A stretch of 10,244 nt of DNA, taken from positions 1 to 10,244 of the forward strand of contig JAOTST010000029.1 of assembly GCA_029864785.1 (NCBI GenBank), in the 5' to 3' direction. Origin of the DNA: Chromatiales bacterium. Its GTDB lineage: Bacteria > Pseudomonadota > Gammaproteobacteria > Thiohalomonadales > Thiohalomonadaceae. Below the pieces are notes generated by a model. It did not search any database. It was not told where the DNA came from and saw nothing but the letters and a program-made list of their open reading frames with translations. Below are positions 7,694-10,244 of this stretch, piece after piece. Both the position numbers and the translations under genes were made by a program. How positions within the stretch are numbered: the stretch's first letter is position 1; each line of letters opens with the position of its first letter.

Positions 7694-8348
7694 ACAAAAC
7701 TACTCTGTCATCGTTATCGATGATCACCCGCTTTTTCGTAAGGGGGTCGCCGATCTAATCTCTATGGATGACACACTAATATTAATCGGTGAGGCCGCTT
7801 CAGGTGCTGAGGGGATCGAGCTTGCCCGTGAGCTCAATCCCGATCTCATCCTGCTTGATCTCAACATGAAGGGAATGGATGGCATCGCTACACTGAAAAA
7901 ACTCAAAGAGAGCGATCTTGATGCACGGGTTATTATGCTTACCGTCTCTGATGATGAGGAGGATGTGGTCACTGCGCTACGCAGCGGTGCCGATGGTTAT
8001 CTGCTAAAAGATATGGAACCTGAAGACACCCTTAAATGCCTCCATCAGGCATCACAGGGGCGCATCGTTCTATGTGAAAAACTGACCGAACTGCTCGCTT
8101 ACGCCCTAAGAGATGAAGCGGCACATCCCTCTGATCTAACACAGGCCAGCTTAACCGATCGTGAAGAGGAGATTCTGAATCTGATCTCACAAGGATTGAG
8201 TAATAAAGTGATCGCCAGAGAGCTCGACATTACCGAAGGAACCGTTAAGGTTCATGTTAAACATATCCTCAAAAAATTAAATCTTCGCTCACGTGTTGAA
8301 GCGGCAATTTGGGCGGTGAAGGAACAGGATAAGCGTCGTGGCACTTAA
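7683..8348 (+). CDS. narL: Nitrate/nitrite response regulator NarL
   Basis: Cytoplasmic two-component regulator activated by NarX, controlling nitrate respiration genes by binding TACYNMT heptamers. Seen in its 221 residues: a receiver domain at about 8-125 with acidic Asp13/Asp14, phospho-acceptor Asp59 in LILLDLNM, Thr87 and Lys109 in YLLKDMEPED; a linker; and a LuxR/GerE DNA-binding domain at about 155-212. The recognition helix TEGTVKVHVKHILKK carries Lys189, Val190 and Lys193, matching the DNA-contacting Lys188, Val189 and Lys192 of E. coli NarL, so its target should be the same heptamer; a good 7-2-7 copy lies at 5620-5635. GADGYLLKDMEPED is identical to E. coli. The ATG lies inside the 3' end of narX with only a weak purine stretch before it, suggesting translational coupling. 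NarP is an alternative, but narX linkage and sequence favour NarL. Confidence 0.95.
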   Translation: MQSEQNYSVIVIDDHPLFRKGVADLISMDDTLILIGEAASGAEGIELARELNPDLILLDLNMKGMDGIATLKKLKESDLDARVIMLTVSDDEEDVVTALRSGADGYLLKDMEPEDTLKCLHQASQGRIVLCEKLTELLAYALRDEAAHPSDLTQASLTDREEEILNLISQGLSNKVIARELDITEGTVKVHVKHILKKLNLRSRVEAAIWAVKEQDKRRGT

Positions 8349-8434
8349 AGTTTAGTGAAAGGCAATCACCACGAAACTCACAGAGAACACGAAGAAAAAC
8401 TTTTATCCACGCTCGTTAAAGAAACAGAATCCCT
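8349..8434. other. Convergent narL-miaB spacer
   Basis: This 86-base gap separates two converging genes. I see no strong terminator. A weak nested pairing just after the narL stop (AGTTT 8349-8353 with AAACT 8374-8378, and GTGA 8355-8358 with TCAC 8366-8369) lacks a clear U run. It also contains the 9-base repeat listed separately. Confidence 0.5.
8368..8394 (+). repeat. Three degenerate 9-base tandem units, NNCACRRAR
   Basis: ACCACGAAA, CTCACAGAG and AACACGAAG follow one another without gaps and share a CACGAAG-like core. From memory, CACGAAG nine-base tandem runs are common intergenic sequences in environmental proteobacteria; this would be a short, decayed copy. No function is known to me. 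Confidence 0.5.
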
Positions 8435-9763
8435 CTAATCGGTGACAAGCTCACCCTGAAGTGAGTTGGGTCTTGCCTCGGTGATCCGCACATCAACAAA
8501 CTGCCCTATCAGTTCTGCCCCCCCATCAAAATTGACTACCCGATTATTTTCTGTGCGGCCGGAGAGTTGGTGTTCATTTCTGTGCGAAACCCTTTCAACC
8601 AGAACGGACTGAACAGTTCCAACCATAGCCTGACTGATCGCATGAGCCTGTTGTTTGATCTGCTCCTGTAGTCGCGCAAGACGTAGCTTTTTCGCCTCCA
8701 GAGGAACATCATCAGGTAGATCTGCCGCCGGGGTACCTGGACGTGGACTATAGATAAAACTGTAGCTGTGGTCGAAACCAATCTCCTTAATCAACGCCAT
8801 CGTCGCCTCAAAATCGGCCTCGGTTTCACCCGGAAAGCCTATAATAAAATCGGATGAGATCGGCATGCCGGGACGCGCATTCCGCAATTTGCGAATCATC
8901 GATTTGTACTCCAGCGCAGTATGGCCTCGCTTCATTAAGGTCAAAATTCGATCTGCCCCCGACTGTACCGGCAGATGGAGAAAACTGACCAGCTCAGGTA
9001 CCTCACTGTAGGCCTCGATCAGGCTATCGGTCAGCTCAATGGGATGGGAGGTGGTATAACGAATGCGATCAATCCCATCGATCGCCGCTACGTAATGGAT
9101 CAGCATCGCAAGGTCAGCAATTTCGCCATCGTTCATCTCACCACGATAGGCATTCACATTCTGACCCAGCAGATTAACCTCACGCACCCCTTGTTCAGCC
9201 AGCCCAGCAACTTCGGCAATCACATCATCAAAGGGACGGCTTACCTCTTCACCACGGGTGAAGGGCACCACACAGAAGGTACAGTACTTAGAACACCCCT
9301 CCATAATAGAAACAAAGGCCGATGGCCCTTCCGACTTGTGCTCTGGTAATTTGTCGAACTTTTCGATCTCAGGGAATGAGACATCCACCACCGCCCGATG
9401 ATGTTCCCACACCTCACCGAGCATCTCAGGTAAACGGTGCAGCGTTTGAGGACCCCAAATAAGATCCACATAGGGAGCACGTCGACGAATCGCATCACCC
9501 TCTTGACTCGCGACACAGCCCCCCACACCAATCACAATATCAGGATTTTTCAGCTTTAATTTACGCCACCGACCCAGCTGCGAAAATACCTTCTCCTGCG
9601 CCTTCTCACGCACCGAACAGGTATTGAGCAGTAATATATCGGCATCCTTCTCATCATCAACCGGCTCAACACCACAGGTCACACTCAGGCCATCGATCAG
9701 GCGGGCAGAATCATACTCATTCATCTGGCAGCCGAAGGTTTTGATATAGACAGTGCGTGTCAT
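8435..9763 (-). CDS. miaB: tRNA-2-methylthio-N6-dimethylallyladenosine synthase MiaB
   Basis: Radical-SAM methylthiotransferase that converts i6A at position 37 of tRNAs reading UNN codons to ms2i6A, in the cytoplasm. Seen in its 442 residues: the N-terminal MTTase domain with the second-cluster ligands Cys12 ([11 protein letters not shown]), Cys49 ([13 protein letters not shown]) and Cys83 ([11 protein letters not shown]); the radical-SAM motif CSKYCTFC with Cys157, Cys161 and Cys164, followed by [17 protein letters not shown] at about 198-208; and a C-terminal TRAM domain from about 376. Length and every ligand fit functional MiaB rather than RimO or MtaB. The start ATG has only a weak purine-rich region before it, but the N-terminus aligns with the family. 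It converges on narL across 86 bases. In many gammaproteobacteria miaB is followed by the phoH-like ybeZ and then ybeY; here it is followed by the opposing narL, so that linkage is absent. Confidence 0.97.
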   Translation of the reverse strand: MTRTVYIKTFGCQMNEYDSARLIDGLSVTCGVEPVDDEKDADILLLNTCSVREKAQEKVFSQLGRWRKLKLKNPDIVIGVGGCVASQEGDAIRRRAPYVDLIWGPQTLHRLPEMLGEVWEHHRAVVDVSFPEIEKFDKLPEHKSEGPSAFVSIMEGCSKYCTFCVVPFTRGEEVSRPFDDVIAEVAGLAEQGVREVNLLGQNVNAYRGEMNDGEIADLAMLIHYVAAIDGIDRIRYTTSHPIELTDSLIEAYSEVPELVSFLHLPVQSGADRILTLMKRGHTALEYKSMIRKLRNARPGMPISSDFIIGFPGETEADFEATMALIKEIGFDHSYSFIYSPRPGTPAADLPDDVPLEAKKLRLARLQEQIKQQAHAISQAMVGTVQSVLVERVSHRNEHQLSGRTENNRVVNFDGGAELIGQFVDVRITEARPNSLQGELVTD

Positions 9764-10097
9764 AATATTTTCTGTGAGTTTGTAATTGTCGTTAAAAGGT
9801 CGGCTATTTTACGCATCCCACGCTGCGCTATCCATACATATGTATAAACAAAGGAAAAATCACCACCACAACGATCTACGAATTACCCCTCCTAAATATA
9901 GGAATTATGATCATTAGAATATTAATATAACGACATATAAATATATCATTATATAGCAATGTTTTTTCTCCTAAACATGCACGATAATTAAAAAGAGTTT
10001 GCCCATAAAAGGCCTTGCTATTATTTGTATATATTTTTATCCTCGTCGCTTACAATTTGTAACATCAACATGGTTTTCACCATACAAGGAGTCTACA
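9764..10097. other. AT-rich gap upstream of miaB and the amino-acid-binding protein gene
   Basis: This 334-base divergent region must contain promoters for miaB (leftward) and the aapJ-like gene (rightward). It is strongly AT-rich from about 9890 to 10060. Visible structure is slight: a 12-base palindrome ATACATATGTAT (9834-9845), a small inverted repeat TCCTA-AATA-TAGGA (9890-9903), and one isolated NarL-type heptamer TACCCCT (9884-9890) with no partner. TTGCTA followed by T-rich and A-rich sequence near 10016-10045 could be part of the aapJ promoter, but I cannot fix -35 and -10 boxes. I see no gene or RNA here. Confidence 0.5.
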
Positions 10098-10100
10098 TTG
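10086..10100 (+). promoter_or_regulatory. Strong Shine-Dalgarno with TTG start of the amino-acid-binding protein gene
   Basis: AAGGAG at 10086-10091 stands six bases before TTG at 10098-10100. The TTG opens directly into a clean signal peptide, so this site decides the start. Confidence 0.8.
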
Positions 10101-10244
10101 AAGATTAAAACAGCCGGTGCGGCATTCATTGCTGCCGCGTTAAGTACAGCCATACAAGCGGGTACACTAGAAGATGTAAAATCAAAAAATTATGTAAGTT
10201 GCGGTGTTAGCACCGGCTTAGCAGGATTTTCCCAAAAAGATGAA
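10098..10244 (+). CDS. aapJ: General amino-acid ABC transporter substrate-binding protein, AapJ/BztA type (3' end beyond window)
   Basis: N-terminal 49 residues of a periplasmic binding protein, which would deliver L-amino acids to an AapQMP-type ABC importer. Seen: a short positive N-terminus (LKIK), a hydrophobic alanine-rich stretch and a signal peptidase I site after about residue 21 (AIQA before GTLEDV), with no lipobox cysteine. The mature start GTLEDVKSKNYVSCGVSTGL and GFSQKDE match the usual opening of AapJ/BztA proteins, where a GTL..VK segment leads to a CGV.TGL.GFS block. The start is TTG (10098-10100), chosen because AAGGAG (10086-10091) precedes it at 6 bases and because the nearest ATG, at 10070, is in another frame. 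The full protein is usually about 340 residues. Permease genes would be expected downstream, outside the window. The gene symbol rests on the N-terminus alone. Confidence 0.8.
   Translation, partial: MKIKTAGAAFIAAALSTAIQAGTLEDVKSKNYVSCGVSTGLAGFSQKDE

Noticed and set aside
9834..9845. 12-base palindrome ATACATATGTAT upstream of miaB
   Set aside because: Short AT-rich palindromes are expected by chance in such DNA, and it matches no operator I know.
9884..9890. Isolated NarL heptamer TACCCCT between miaB and the amino-acid-binding protein gene
   Set aside because: There is no partner heptamer at the 7-2-7 spacing, and neither neighbour is a nitrate gene.
10057..10066. ATCAA near TTTGTAAC upstream of the aapJ-like gene as an FNR site
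   Set aside because: Only one half-site fits; the left half does not match TTGAT at the required spacing.

Overview
The window is ordinary bacterial chromosome, almost certainly from a gammaproteobacterium. The NarG, NarX, NarL and MiaB proteins read like close relatives of the Escherichia coli proteins, and the divergent narXL / narK1-narK2-narG layout is the one I recall from Pseudomonas-type denitrifiers. Base composition is moderate, with AT-rich intergenic gaps. I cannot name the genus.

Layout. Positions 1-5495 (minus strand) hold a respiratory nitrate operon read right to left: narK1 (5495-4233), narK2 (4172-2568) and the first 821 codons of narG (2463-1). narG runs off the left edge, where narH, narJ and narI would be expected. 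Positions 5496-5794 are a shared divergent control region. It holds a very good 7-2-7 NarL operator (5620-5635) and a weaker FNR-like site (5659-5672). Positions 5795-8348 (plus strand) hold the sensor kinase narX and the response regulator narL, overlapping by 11 bases. narL converges on miaB (9763-8435, minus strand), a tRNA methylthiotransferase with no direct link to nitrate. After a 334-base AT-rich gap, a plus-strand gene starts with TTG at 10098 and runs off the right edge. It encodes the secreted binding protein of a general amino-acid ABC transporter (AapJ/BztA type).

How the genes work together. NarX senses nitrate or nitrite in the periplasm and phosphorylates NarL. NarL-P would bind the 7-2-7 operator between the two transcription units and set expression of the narK1K2G operon, and possibly of narXL itself. 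NarK1 and NarK2 bring nitrate in and export nitrite. NarG reduces nitrate on the cytoplasmic side of the membrane as part of the NarGHI complex. The control circuit and its target operon sit side by side.

Novelty. I found no CRISPR array, insertion sequence, phage gene, RNA gene or defence system, and no evidence of an undescribed system. The points most worth a second look are an enlarged NarK2 with about 70 extra residues predicted to form two more membrane helices, a strong stem-loop in the narK2-narG spacer, the NarL operator, and a 9-base tandem repeat remnant between narL and miaB.
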